A stretch of DNA of 64,000 nucleotides from CAMLIZ01 sp036231905. GTDB taxonomy: Bacteria; Pseudomonadota; Gammaproteobacteria; Burkholderiales; Burkholderiaceae_C. The DNA is taken from assembly GCF_036231905.1 (NCBI RefSeq), contig NZ_JAZARE010000008.1:255451-319450 (forward strand), in the 5' to 3' direction. Under the pieces are notes generated by a model that saw only the letters and a program-made list of their open reading frames with translations, was not told the DNA's origin and did no database searches. A program made the position numbers and the translations under genes. Of this stretch, positions 52,660-60,820 are shown piece after piece (position 1 is the stretch's first letter; every line of letters starts with the position of its first letter).

Positions 52660-53208
52660 CTATCGTGCATCGAGCACGATGCAGGTGGTGGTGGCGTGGG
52701 CGAACAGTGTGCCATCGGGGCCGACCAGCCGCCCTTGCGAAGTGCCGATCTTGCCGCCGCTGTAGATCACTTCGCCGATCGCGCGCACCAGCGGTACCTG
52801 CTCGGTGAGGCCCTTCACATAGTTCACCTTCAGCTCCAGCGTGGTGTAGGTCTTGCCCGCGGGCAGCAGGGTGTGGATGGCGCAGGCCACCGCCGAATCC
52901 AGCAGGGTGGCGATCCAGCCGCCGTGCACCGTGCCCAGCGGGTTGTAGTGCTCGAACAGCGGCCGGCCCTGGAACACCGCGCGGCCGGGAGTCGCCTCCA
53001 CGAGCGAGAAGTTGAGGGTGGCGCTGATCGGCGGTGCCGGGATCTCGCCTGCGAGCAGGGCCTCGAAGACCTGCATGCCTGTCTTGCCGGCGAACTGCTC
53101 CGGGCGGCCCAAGCCGGTGTGGCGGATGCGCGCACGCACCTCGGCATCGCGCGCCTGCCATTCGGCGAGGGTGCGCTCGGTGGTGGAAAGGTCGTTGACG
53201 GTGGTCAT
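52660..53208 (-). CDS. PaaI-family hot-dog thioesterase
   Basis: A 182-residue acyl-CoA thioesterase with the PaaI signature HYNPLGTVHGGWIATLLDSAVACAIHTLLPAG and TTLELKVNYVKGL. These enzymes hydrolyse aryl- or medium-chain acyl-CoA in aromatic or fatty acid catabolism. It is divergent from a MarR gene across 43 bases containing a 20-base palindrome, so it is very probably the MarR target. Confidence 0.88.
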   Translation of the reverse strand: MTTVNDLSTTERTLAEWQARDAEVRARIRHTGLGRPEQFAGKTGMQVFEALLAGEIPAPPISATLNFSLVEATPGRAVFQGRPLFEHYNPLGTVHGGWIATLLDSAVACAIHTLLPAGKTYTTLELKVNYVKGLTEQVPLVRAIGEVIYSGGKIGTSQGRLVGPDGTLFAHATTTCIVLDAR

Positions 53209-53236
53209 GCGAGGCCTCGATGCGGTTGTATATGCA

Positions 53237-53256
53237 ATCATTGTAGCTACAATGAT
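53237..53256. promoter_or_regulatory. MarR operator ATCATTGTAGCTACAATGAT
   Basis: A perfect 20-base palindrome between the divergent thioesterase and MarR genes, overlapping the first MarR start codon candidate (ATG at 53252). Its size and place are typical of an autorepressing MarR dimer site. Confidence 0.7.
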
Positions 53257-53731
53257 CGACATGCCACAGGCCGACACCGCCATCGCATCCATTGCCGTGC
53301 CGCGCGGCTGCACCAACCTCAAGCTGCGCCAGCTCAGCCGCGCCGTGACACGCCACTACGACGCCTACATCGCCACCACCGGGCTGAAGAACACGCAGTA
53401 CGCGCTGCTGTCCAACGCGGTGCTGTTCGGTCCTATCCAGCCGTCCGAACTGGCGGCGCGCATGCGGTTGGACCCCTCCACGCTCACGCGCAACCTGCAG
53501 CCGCTGATCGCCCAGGGCTGGCTGGTGCAGGGGCCGGGCGACAACGCGCGCAGCCGGTTGGTGAGCGCCACCGACCAGGGGCGCGCCAAACGGGCGGAAG
53601 GCCAGCGCGCCTGGAAGCAGGCGCAACTCGCGTTGAACGCGCGGCTGGGCCCGCAGCGGGTGGCGGCGCTGCATGCGCTGGTGGACGAGTGCATGGCTGT
53701 GCTGGACCTCGGCGACGACGAGCCGGCCTGA
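53252..53731 (+). CDS. MarR-family transcriptional regulator
   Basis: A 159-residue winged-helix repressor: LKLRQLSRAVTRHYD, QYALLSNAVLFGPIQPSELAARMRLDPSTLTRNLQPLIAQGW as the recognition part, then the wing DNARSRLVSATDQGRAKR. The start may be 53252 or the ATG at 53261 (PQADTA), which would leave the operator fully outside the coding part. It probably represses itself and the divergent PaaI thioesterase and responds to an aromatic ligand or CoA ester. Confidence 0.9.
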   Translation: MIDMPQADTAIASIAVPRGCTNLKLRQLSRAVTRHYDAYIATTGLKNTQYALLSNAVLFGPIQPSELAARMRLDPSTLTRNLQPLIAQGWLVQGPGDNARSRLVSATDQGRAKRAEGQRAWKQAQLALNARLGPQRVAALHALVDECMAVLDLGDDEPA

Positions 53732-53764
53732 GCCGGCGCGCAGGCCCGCCACTACAATCGCGCG

Positions 53765-53884
53765 CTGTCATGGGGGAGTAGCCTCCCTTCCTTCGGAACA
53801 GCGCCGAAGCGAGAGGGCCCTGCGTCAACAGACTTGCCCGTCCACGGGCATGGCGCAGGCGGCAATTGGCGAGACCTTTGACTG
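53765..53884 (+). ncRNA. yybP-ykoY manganese riboswitch
   Basis: The 5' element GGGGAGTAGCC (from about 53773) and the 3' element GGCGAGACCTTTG (53868-53880) match the conserved strands of the yybP-ykoY aptamer. TGTCATGG pairs imperfectly with CCTTTGAC as P1. Between them lie the GC-rich hairpins and the GTCAACAGACTTGCC segment seen in proteobacterial members. This class senses Mn2+ and raises expression of exporters. It lies directly before a TMEM165/GDT1-type gene, the usual partner. Confidence 0.85.
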
Positions 53885-53954
53885 CACTGCCTCCTGTTCG
53901 GCCGGAGACGCGGTGCGGTCATCGGTATTCGGTCCGGCCGCGGAACCCCTTGAA

Positions 53955-54515
53955 GTGGAATCCTTTTTCGTCTCCACCGGCATCGTCGCGCTCGCCGAAA
54001 TGGGCGACAAGACGCAGCTGCTGTCCCTGGTGCTGGCCGCGCGCTTCAAGCGCCCATGGCCCATCGTGCTGGGCATCCTGGTGGCCACCTTGCTCAACCA
54101 TGCCGGCGCCGGCGCCGTGGGTGCCTGGGTCACGCACTGGCTGGGGCACGACACCTTGCGCTGGGTGCTCGGCCTGTCCTTCATCGCCATGGCGGCCTGG
54201 ACGATGGTGCCCGACAAGCTCGACGAGGACACTGCCGTGCAGAAGGCCGCGCACGGCGTGTTCCTCAGCACGCTGATCGCCTTCTTCCTGGCGGAAATGG
54301 GGGACAAGACGCAGGTGGCCACCGTGGCCCTGGCGGCCCGTTACGCCGACCTGTGGCCGGTGGTGGCGGGCACCACGCTGGGCATGATGCTGGCGAACGT
54401 GCCGGTGGTGCTGCTGGGCGACAAGGTCACGAAGAAGGTGCCCCTACGCGTGGTGCACGCGGTGGCCGCGCTGCTGTTCCTGGTGCTGGGTGTGGGCGTG
54501 CTGGCCGCGGCCTAG
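53955..54515 (+). CDS. TMEM165/GDT1-family (UPF0016) manganese exporter
   Basis: A 186-residue six-helix inner-membrane protein with two copies of the family motif: EMGDKTQLLSLVLAARF near the N-terminus and EMGDKTQVATVALAARY in the middle. Such proteins export Mn2+ or exchange Ca2+/Mn2+ with protons. The GTG at 53955 (ESFFVSTGIVALAEMGDK) matches the usual family N-terminus. An upstream in-frame ATG at 53850 lies inside the riboswitch and would add unrelated residues. The riboswitch implies induction by excess manganese. Confidence 0.9.
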   Translation: MESFFVSTGIVALAEMGDKTQLLSLVLAARFKRPWPIVLGILVATLLNHAGAGAVGAWVTHWLGHDTLRWVLGLSFIAMAAWTMVPDKLDEDTAVQKAAHGVFLSTLIAFFLAEMGDKTQVATVALAARYADLWPVVAGTTLGMMLANVPVVLLGDKVTKKVPLRVVHAVAALLFLVLGVGVLAAA

Positions 54516-54577
54516 GCGGACGGTTGGCGCGAGCAGCTTTTCGAAGTCCGCTTCGTGGGGATGAGCCGAAGGCCAGC

Positions 54578-55534
54578 TCAGGCGTCCGGGTTGCGGTCCA
54601 GCCAGATGCCCAGGCCCTGGGCGTTGAGTTCCACGTCCATGGCCAGCAGCTCCGCAACGAGCGCTGCGTCGTTGATGCCATGGCCGGCGAGGCGGTCCTG
54701 GTAGAGCGCGAGCAGGCCGTGTTTGAGGCGCTGGTGGCGCTCGGGTACATCGCGCAGTGCACGCGCGAGGATCACCATGGCCTCCACCTGGTCCAGCAGC
54801 AGCTGGCCCAGGCGTGGCACGTCGCCCACCCGGCCGTAGTGGGTGAGGTACATCCAGCGCGGCTGCCGTGCCAGCAGGCGCTGTACCGACTCGCGCAGGG
54901 CTTCGGGCTCGAACTGCACCGGCGTGGAGGTGGGCATGATCCACGCGCCTTCCAGCGTGTCGAACTCGCGGTAGCTCAGGCCGAAGGTGTCGCCGGTGAA
55001 CCAGCCCTGGCTCATGGCGTCCCAGATGCAGTGGTGGTGGCGCGCGTGACCGGGCGTGTCGATGAACTCCAGCGTGCGGCCGGCCAGCTGAAGCGTCATG
55101 CCGTCGCTGCTGTGCAGCACCCGCTCGGCAGGCACGCCCACCAGCGTGCCGTAGGAACGGTCCATCTCCGCCTGGCCATACACCGCGAGCGCGCCCTGGT
55201 AGAGCTGGCTGGGGTCCACCATGTGGCGCGCGCCGCGCGGATGCACCACCAGCCGCGCTGACGGCAGCTGCTGCATCAGCAGCCCGGCGCCGCCCGCATG
55301 GTCCAGGTGCACATGGGTGGGGATCACGTAGTCCACCGCGTCGGGCGCCAGGTTCAGGGATGCCAGCGCCTGCAGCAGCCGCGGCACCGCATGGTTGGTG
55401 CCGGTATCGATGAAGGCCGCGCGGCCCTCGTGCACGATTAGGTAGGCCGCATCGAACTGCGGGCGGTGGAAACCGGTGTCGATGGCGTACAGGCCGGCGT
55501 GCAGCGGCTCCACGAAGTCGGGCAGGGGTGTCAT
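54578..55534 (-). CDS. Metallo-beta-lactamase-fold hydrolase
   Basis: A 318-residue enzyme with the metal-binding THVHLDHAGG motif, further ligands in FIDTPGHARHHH and WFTGDTFGLSYRE, and a helical C-terminal domain of about 100 residues. The family covers thioesterase- and glyoxalase II-like hydrolases. It is divergent from the anthraniloyl-CoA-type monooxygenase gene with only 98 bases between them, so it may be a thioesterase serving that pathway. The substrate is not visible. Confidence 0.85.
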   Translation of the reverse strand: MTPLPDFVEPLHAGLYAIDTGFHRPQFDAAYLIVHEGRAAFIDTGTNHAVPRLLQALASLNLAPDAVDYVIPTHVHLDHAGGAGLLMQQLPSARLVVHPRGARHMVDPSQLYQGALAVYGQAEMDRSYGTLVGVPAERVLHSSDGMTLQLAGRTLEFIDTPGHARHHHCIWDAMSQGWFTGDTFGLSYREFDTLEGAWIMPTSTPVQFEPEALRESVQRLLARQPRWMYLTHYGRVGDVPRLGQLLLDQVEAMVILARALRDVPERHQRLKHGLLALYQDRLAGHGINDAALVAELLAMDVELNAQGLGIWLDRNPDA

Positions 55535-55580
55535 GGGCTCGGAGGCTGGAGAATCGACGGAGACCGCGGCATTCTAGGCA

Positions 55581-55618
55581 GCGGGGAATTTGCTTTACTT
55601 CTAAAGTATTTTCCCCGC
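55581..55618. promoter_or_regulatory. Composite inverted repeat before the aromatic-CoA operon
   Basis: Outer arms GCGGGGAA and TTCCCCGC (perfect 8 bases, 22 bases apart) enclose an AT-rich core with TACTT-CTA-AAGTA (55596-55608). It lies 14 bases before the monooxygenase start in the divergent region. The low-GC core inside a GC-rich genome points to a promoter/operator. Confidence 0.6.
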
Positions 55619-55632
55619 ACAATGGATTCATC

Positions 55633-57954
55633 ATGCGCATCGTCTGCATCGGCGGCGGCCCGTCCGGCCTGTACTTCGCCCTCCTGATGAAACAGCTGGA
55701 CCCGACGCACCACATCACCGTGGTGGAGCGCAACCGGCCCTATGACACCTTCGGCTGGGGCGTGGTGTTCTCCGACGCCACCATGGACCGCATGCGCCAG
55801 TGGGACGCGGTCACCGCCAACGAGATCGAGGTGGCCTTCAACCACTGGGACGACATCGAGCTGCACTTCAAGGGCCGCACCCTGCGCTCGGGCGGCCACG
55901 GCTTCGTGGGCATCGGCCGCAAGCGGCTGCTCAACATCCTGCAGGCGCGCTGCGAGGCGCTGGGCGTGGAGCTGGTGTTCGAACGCGAGGTGGAGTCGGA
56001 CACCGAGTACCCGGATGCCGACCTCATCATCGCCAGCGACGGCATCAACTCGCGCATCCGCCAGAAGTACGCCGACGTGTTCGAGCCCGACATCGTGACG
56101 CGGCCCAACCGCTACATCTGGCTGGGCACCACCAAGCTGTTCGACGCCTTCAACTTCCTGTTCGAACGCACCGAGCACGGCTGGTTCCAGGCCCACGTCT
56201 ACAAGTTCGACGACAAGACCACGACCTTCATCGTCGAGACACCCGAAGATGTGTGGAAGGCGCACGGCCTGGACCGCGCCGACACCGACGCTTCCATCGC
56301 CTTCTGCGAACAGCTGTTCAAGGATCACCTCGACGGCCACCAACTGCTGAGCAATGCACGCCATCTGCGCGGCTCTGCGTGGCTCAATTTCCAGCGCATC
56401 AAGTGCGAGCAGTGGTCCCACTTCAATGGCCGCAGCCATGTGGTGCTGATGGGCGACGCGGTGCATACCGCGCACTTCGCCATCGGCTCGGGCACCAAGC
56501 TCGCGCTGGAGGATGCGATCGAGCTGGTGCAGCAGTTCAAGGCAGTGGGCGACACGGTGGAGCACATCCCGCAGGTGCTGCGGCAGTACCAGGCCGTGCG
56601 CGCCATCGACGTGCTGCGCCTGCAGAACGCGGCCTGGAACGCGATGGAGTGGTTCGAGGTGGTCGGCCGGCGGTATGCCGACCAGCTGGAGCCCGAGCAG
56701 TTCATGTACTCCATGCTCACGCGCTCACAGCGCATCTCGCACGAGAACCTGCGGGTGCGCGATGCCGCCTGGCTGCAGGGCTACGAACGCTGGTTCGCAT
56801 TGCGCGCGGGCATGCACCTGAGGCCCGACGACGTGCCGCCGCCACCGATGTTCACCCCGCTCACCGTGCGCGGGCTCACGCTGCTCAACCGGGTGATCGT
56901 GTCGCCGATGGCGATGTACTCCGCACAGGACGGCGTGGCGGGTGAATTCCACCTGGTTCACCTGGGCGCGCGCGCCATGGGCGGCGCCGGGCTGGTGTAC
57001 ACCGAGATGACCTGCCCGTCGGCCGACGCGCGCATCACGCCCGGCTGCGCCGGCATGTATGCGCCCGAGCATGTGCAGGCCTGGAAGCGCATCGTGGACT
57101 TCATCCACGCCAACACACCGGCCAAGGTGGGCCTGCAGCTTGGCCATGCCGGCCGCAAGGGCGCCACCCGTGTGGCCTGGCAGGGCATCGACGAGCCGCT
57201 GGATGACACGCAGGCCTGGCCGCTGGTCTCCGCCTCGCCGCTGCCCTACCTGCCGCAGTCGCAGGTGCCGCGCGAGATGAGCCGCGCCGACATGGATCGG
57301 GTGACTGCCGAGTTCGTGCGCGCGGCCCGCATGGGCGCCGAGGCCGGCTTCGACATCCTGGAGCTGCACTGCGCGCATGGCTACCTGCTGTCGAGCTTCC
57401 TGTCGCCGCTGACCAACCGGCGCACCGATGACTACGGCGGCTCGCTTGCCAATCGCCTGCGCTATCCGCTGGAGGTGTTTGCCGCGGTGCGTGCCGTGTG
57501 GCCGCAGGACAAGCCGATCTCGGTGCGGCTGTCCTGCCACGACTGGTTCCCCGGCGGCAACACCGCCGACGATGCGGTGGCGATGGCACAGGCCTTCAAG
57601 GACGCGGGCGCCGACCTGATCGACTGCTCCTCCGGCCAAGTGTGGCCCGACGACAAGCCGCAGTACGGCCGCATGTACCAGACGCCGTTCGCCGACCGCA
57701 TCCGCAACGAGGTGGGCATCCCCACGGTGGCCGTGGGCGCGATCTTCGAAGCCGACCATGCCAACATGGTGATTGCGGCTGGTCGCGCCGACCTGTGCGC
57801 CGTCGCGCGGCCCCACCTGGCCGACCCGGCCTGGACGCTGCACGAAGCGGCCCGCATCGGCTACGACGGCCTGGCCTGGCCGCCGCAGTACCAGTCGGGC
57901 CGGCGCCAGTACGAGACCAACCTGCGCCGCCACTACCAGGCGCCTGGGGCATGA
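55633..57954 (+). CDS. 2-aminobenzoyl-CoA (anthraniloyl-CoA) monooxygenase/reductase-type fusion
   Basis: A 773-residue two-domain flavoprotein. The N-terminal half (about 1-390) is a class A monooxygenase: GGGPSGLYFALL, a central ASDGINSRIR and GDAVHTAHFAIGSGTKLALEDA. The C-terminal half (about 400-770) is an Old-Yellow-Enzyme-type reductase: MFTPLTVRGLTLLNRV, LQLGHAGRKG and HGYLLSSFLSPLTNRRTDDYGGS. The fusion is that of the enzyme that dearomatises 2-aminobenzoyl-CoA in aerobic anthranilate breakdown; databases also call it salicylyl-CoA 5-hydroxylase/oxidoreductase. Beta-oxidation-type genes follow, overlapping by 4 bases. The CoA ligase needed upstream is not in the window. Confidence 0.88.
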   Translation: MRIVCIGGGPSGLYFALLMKQLDPTHHITVVERNRPYDTFGWGVVFSDATMDRMRQWDAVTANEIEVAFNHWDDIELHFKGRTLRSGGHGFVGIGRKRLLNILQARCEALGVELVFEREVESDTEYPDADLIIASDGINSRIRQKYADVFEPDIVTRPNRYIWLGTTKLFDAFNFLFERTEHGWFQAHVYKFDDKTTTFIVETPEDVWKAHGLDRADTDASIAFCEQLFKDHLDGHQLLSNARHLRGSAWLNFQRIKCEQWSHFNGRSHVVLMGDAVHTAHFAIGSGTKLALEDAIELVQQFKAVGDTVEHIPQVLRQYQAVRAIDVLRLQNAAWNAMEWFEVVGRRYADQLEPEQFMYSMLTRSQRISHENLRVRDAAWLQGYERWFALRAGMHLRPDDVPPPPMFTPLTVRGLTLLNRVIVSPMAMYSAQDGVAGEFHLVHLGARAMGGAGLVYTEMTCPSADARITPGCAGMYAPEHVQAWKRIVDFIHANTPAKVGLQLGHAGRKGATRVAWQGIDEPLDDTQAWPLVSASPLPYLPQSQVPREMSRADMDRVTAEFVRAARMGAEAGFDILELHCAHGYLLSSFLSPLTNRRTDDYGGSLANRLRYPLEVFAAVRAVWPQDKPISVRLSCHDWFPGGNTADDAVAMAQAFKDAGADLIDCSSGQVWPDDKPQYGRMYQTPFADRIRNEVGIPTVAVGAIFEADHANMVIAAGRADLCAVARPHLADPAWTLHEAARIGYDGLAWPPQYQSGRRQYETNLRRHYQAPGA

Positions 57955-58730
57955 CGAGCGAACCCTTGCGAGGCCGCCATGCGCTGGTGACCGGCGCCGG
58001 CAGCGGCATCGGTGCCGCCGTGGCCCTGGCGCTGGCCGAGGCCGGCGCGCACGTCACGCTGCTGGGCCGGCGCGAGGCCGCGTTGCAGGCCACGCGCGAA
58101 CGCCTGCCGCAGCCGGAGCGCCATGCGGTGTGCGTGGCCGATGTGTCCGATGAGGCGCAGGTGCGCCAGTGCGTGGGCCAGGCGCAGCACACGCGCGGCC
58201 CCGTCACCCTGCTGGTGAACAACGCCGGCCAGGCGCGCAGCCAGCCCTTTCTCAAGAGCGACCCGGCGCACTGGCGTGAGATGCTCGACGTGAACCTGAT
58301 GGGCACGGTGCACTGCAGCCACGCGGTGCTGCCGGGCATGCTGCAAGCCGGCGGCGGGCGCATCGTGAACGTGGCCAGCACGGCCGGCCTCACCGGCTAT
58401 GCCTATGTGAGCGCCTATTGCGCGGCCAAACATGCGGTGGTGGGCTTCACGCGGGCGCTGGCGCTGGAGCTGGCGCGCAAGGGCGTGACGGTGAACGCGG
58501 TGTGCCCTGGCTACACCGACACGCCGCTGCTGGACGATGCAGTGCACAACATCGTGGCCAAGACCGGGCAGGGCGAAGTGTCGGCCCGTGCCGCCCTGGC
58601 CCAGCACAATCCGCAAGGCCGCCTGGTGCAGCCGGCGGAAGTGGCGCACAGCGTGCTGTGGCTGTGCCTCGACGAGAGCGCTTCCATCACCGGCCAGGCG
58701 ATCGCCGTGGCCGGTGGCGAGATCATGTGA
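57951..58730 (+). CDS. Short-chain dehydrogenase (3-hydroxyacyl-CoA dehydrogenase type)
   Basis: A 259-residue Rossmann enzyme with TGAGSGIG, LVNNAGQ, catalytic Ser (VNVASTAGL), Tyr-x3-Lys in YVSAYCAAKHA, and PGYTDTPL. The ATG overlaps the monooxygenase stop (ATGA). In this operon it probably oxidises a 3-hydroxyacyl-CoA ring-derived intermediate after hydration by the next gene product. The exact substrate cannot be told from sequence. Confidence 0.9.
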   Translation: MTSEPLRGRHALVTGAGSGIGAAVALALAEAGAHVTLLGRREAALQATRERLPQPERHAVCVADVSDEAQVRQCVGQAQHTRGPVTLLVNNAGQARSQPFLKSDPAHWREMLDVNLMGTVHCSHAVLPGMLQAGGGRIVNVASTAGLTGYAYVSAYCAAKHAVVGFTRALALELARKGVTVNAVCPGYTDTPLLDDAVHNIVAKTGQGEVSARAALAQHNPQGRLVQPAEVAHSVLWLCLDESASITGQAIAVAGGEIM

Positions 58731-58741
58731 CGGAGACCTCC

Positions 58742-59572
58742 ATGCACGACGACAAACGCCCGCTGCGCGACTATGCGGCGCGCCACTTCGGCTGGCAGTG
58801 CAGCGACGATGGCCGGGTGGCCACCATCACGCTGAACCGGCCGGAGAAGAAGAACCCGCTCACCTTCGAGTCGTACGCCGAGCTGCGCGACCTGTTCCGC
58901 GCGCTCGTCTACGCCAGCGACGTGCGCTGCGTGGTCATCCAGGGCGCGGGCGGCAACTTCTGCTCCGGCGGCGACGTGTTCGAGATCATCGAGCCGCTCA
59001 CCCGCATGGCCGCACCGCAGCTGCTGCAGTTCACGCGCATGACCGGCGACCTGGTGAAGGCGATCAAGCGGGCGCCGCAGCCGGTGGTGGCCGCCATCGA
59101 CGGCATTTGTGCCGGTGCCGGCGCCATGGTGGCCCTGGCGGCCGATCTCCGGCTGGGCACGCCGCGTGCGAAGACGGCCTACCTCTTCACCCGCGTGGGC
59201 CTGGCCGGTGCCGACATGGGCGCCTGCGGCCTGCTGCCACGCGTGATCGGCCAGGGCCGGGCCACCGAGCTGCTGATGAGCGGGCGCAGCATGAGCGCGG
59301 AAGAGGGCGCCGCCTGGGGCTTCTTCAATGCCCTGCATGCGCCGGAGGCGCTGCTGCCGGCGGCGCAGGCGATGGCGCGGCAACTGGCCGACGGGCCGTG
59401 GTTCGCGCACACCATCACCAAGACCATGCTGAACCAGGAGTGGGCCATGGGCATCGAGGAGATGATCGAGAGCGAAGCGCAGGCGCAGGCGCTGTGCATG
59501 CTGACGCAGGACTTCAAGCGCGCCTTCGATGCGTTTGCCGCCAAGCAGGCGCCGCGCTTCGAGGGTCATTGA
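58742..59572 (+). CDS. Enoyl-CoA hydratase/isomerase-family protein
   Basis: A 276-residue crotonase-fold protein. The oxyanion hole segments are GGNFCSGGDVFE and DGICAGAGAMVALAADLRLGTPRA, and RVGLAGADMGACGLLPRVIG follows. The second catalytic Glu of classical hydratases falls at a Gly/Ala/Asp-rich stretch (GADMGA), so the chemistry may be hydrolysis or isomerisation of a ring-derived CoA ester rather than simple hydration. It lies 11 bases after the SDR gene and 12 before the dehydrogenase gene. Confidence 0.9.
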   Translation: MHDDKRPLRDYAARHFGWQCSDDGRVATITLNRPEKKNPLTFESYAELRDLFRALVYASDVRCVVIQGAGGNFCSGGDVFEIIEPLTRMAAPQLLQFTRMTGDLVKAIKRAPQPVVAAIDGICAGAGAMVALAADLRLGTPRAKTAYLFTRVGLAGADMGACGLLPRVIGQGRATELLMSGRSMSAEEGAAWGFFNALHAPEALLPAAQAMARQLADGPWFAHTITKTMLNQEWAMGIEEMIESEAQAQALCMLTQDFKRAFDAFAAKQAPRFEGH

Positions 59573-59584
59573 GCCGGAGCCCCG

Positions 59585-60751
59585 ATGTCACGCCTGTCCC
59601 ACCTGCAGCTGCCGTTCTTCGATGACGGCCACCGTGCGCTGGCCGCCGCGCTGGACGCCTGGGGCGCGCGCGAACTCCAGCATGTGAACCATGAGGAGAC
59701 GGACGCAAGCTGCCGGCAGCTGGTGCGTGCGCTCGGGCAAGCCGGTTTCCTGCGTTACTGCGTGCCCAAGGCGCATGGCGGCGCGCTGGAGGCGGTGGAT
59801 TCACGCTCGTTGGTGATCGCCCGCGAAACCCTGGCCCGCCACGACGGGCTGGCGGACTTTGCGTTTGCGATGCAGGGTTTGGGCAGCGGCGCCATCACGC
59901 TGGCCGGTTCGCCCGAACTGCAGGCGGAGGTGCTGCCGCGGGTGGCGGCGGGCGAGTGGATCGCTGCGTTTGCGCTGTCCGAACCGGAGGCCGGCTCGGA
60001 CGTGGGCGCCATGGCCTGCGAGGCCGTGAACCAGGGCGACCACTACGTGCTCAACGGCGAGAAGACCTGGATCTCCAACGGCGGCATCGCGGACGTGTAC
60101 TGCGTGTTCGCCCGCACCGGCGAGGCGCCCGGCACGCGCGGCATCTCGGCCTTCGTGCTGCATGCCGGCACGCCGGGCTTCGAGATCGCCGAGCGCATCG
60201 AAGTGATGGCGCCGCATCCGCTGGCGCGCCTGCGCTTCACCGACTGCCGCGTGCCCAAGGCGCAGCGCCTGGGCGCGGCCGGGGAGGGCTTCAAGCTCGC
60301 CATGCGCACGCTGGACATCTTCCGCGCCTCGGTGGCGGCGGCCGCGCTGGGCTTTGCGCGCCGCGCGCTCGACGAAGCGCTGGCGCATGCCAGCCAGCGC
60401 CGCATGTTCGGGCAGGCGCTGGCGGACTTCCAGCTCACCCAGGCGACCCTGGGTGACATGGCGAGCGACATCGATGCGGCGGCACTGCTCACCTATCGTG
60501 CGGCCTGGCAGCGCGACGTGCAAGGTGGCCGCACCACGCGCGAGGCGGCGATGGCCAAGATGGTGGCCACCGAGAACGCGCAACGCGTGATCGACCGCGC
60601 GCTGCAGCTGCACGGCGGCCGCGGCGTGCAGCGCGGCTCGGCAGTGGAGTCGCTCTACCGCGAGATCCGCGCGCTGCGCATCTACGAAGGCGCCACCGAG
60701 GTGCAGCGCCTGATCATCGGCCGCGATCTCGTCGCGCAGACGCCGGCCTGA
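59585..60751 (+). CDS. Acyl-CoA dehydrogenase
   Basis: A 388-residue FAD enzyme with all family landmarks: FALSEPEAGSDVGAMAC, EKTWISNGGIADVYCVFART, RRMFGQALADFQLTQATLGDMA, LQLHGGRGVQRGSAVESLYREIRALRIYEGATEVQRLIIGRDLV (landmark only), with catalytic Glu in YEGATE. It closes the aromatic-CoA operon. A role oxidising an alicyclic or dicarboxyl-CoA intermediate fits the context better than fatty acid oxidation. No terminator is clear after it. Confidence 0.93.
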   Translation: MSRLSHLQLPFFDDGHRALAAALDAWGARELQHVNHEETDASCRQLVRALGQAGFLRYCVPKAHGGALEAVDSRSLVIARETLARHDGLADFAFAMQGLGSGAITLAGSPELQAEVLPRVAAGEWIAAFALSEPEAGSDVGAMACEAVNQGDHYVLNGEKTWISNGGIADVYCVFARTGEAPGTRGISAFVLHAGTPGFEIAERIEVMAPHPLARLRFTDCRVPKAQRLGAAGEGFKLAMRTLDIFRASVAAAALGFARRALDEALAHASQRRMFGQALADFQLTQATLGDMASDIDAAALLTYRAAWQRDVQGGRTTREAAMAKMVATENAQRVIDRALQLHGGRGVQRGSAVESLYREIRALRIYEGATEVQRLIIGRDLVAQTPA

Positions 60752-60820
60752 GGGTTCGTGCGTCGGCGCGTGCGTGCGGCGCGCCGGCAAGGTGACTTCA
60801 TCACCGCGAGTGCGGCGGTG

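Noticed and set aside
53673..53954. N-terminal extension of the exporter upstream of the GTG, including an ATG at 53850
   Set aside because: It covers the yybP-ykoY aptamer and part of the MarR gene end, and adds residues unlike the family N-terminus.
55633..57954. Naming the fusion only as salicylyl-CoA 5-hydroxylase
   Set aside because: The C-terminal Old-Yellow-Enzyme-type domain and the following beta-oxidation genes match the 2-aminobenzoyl-CoA monooxygenase/reductase layout better, though substrate is not proven.
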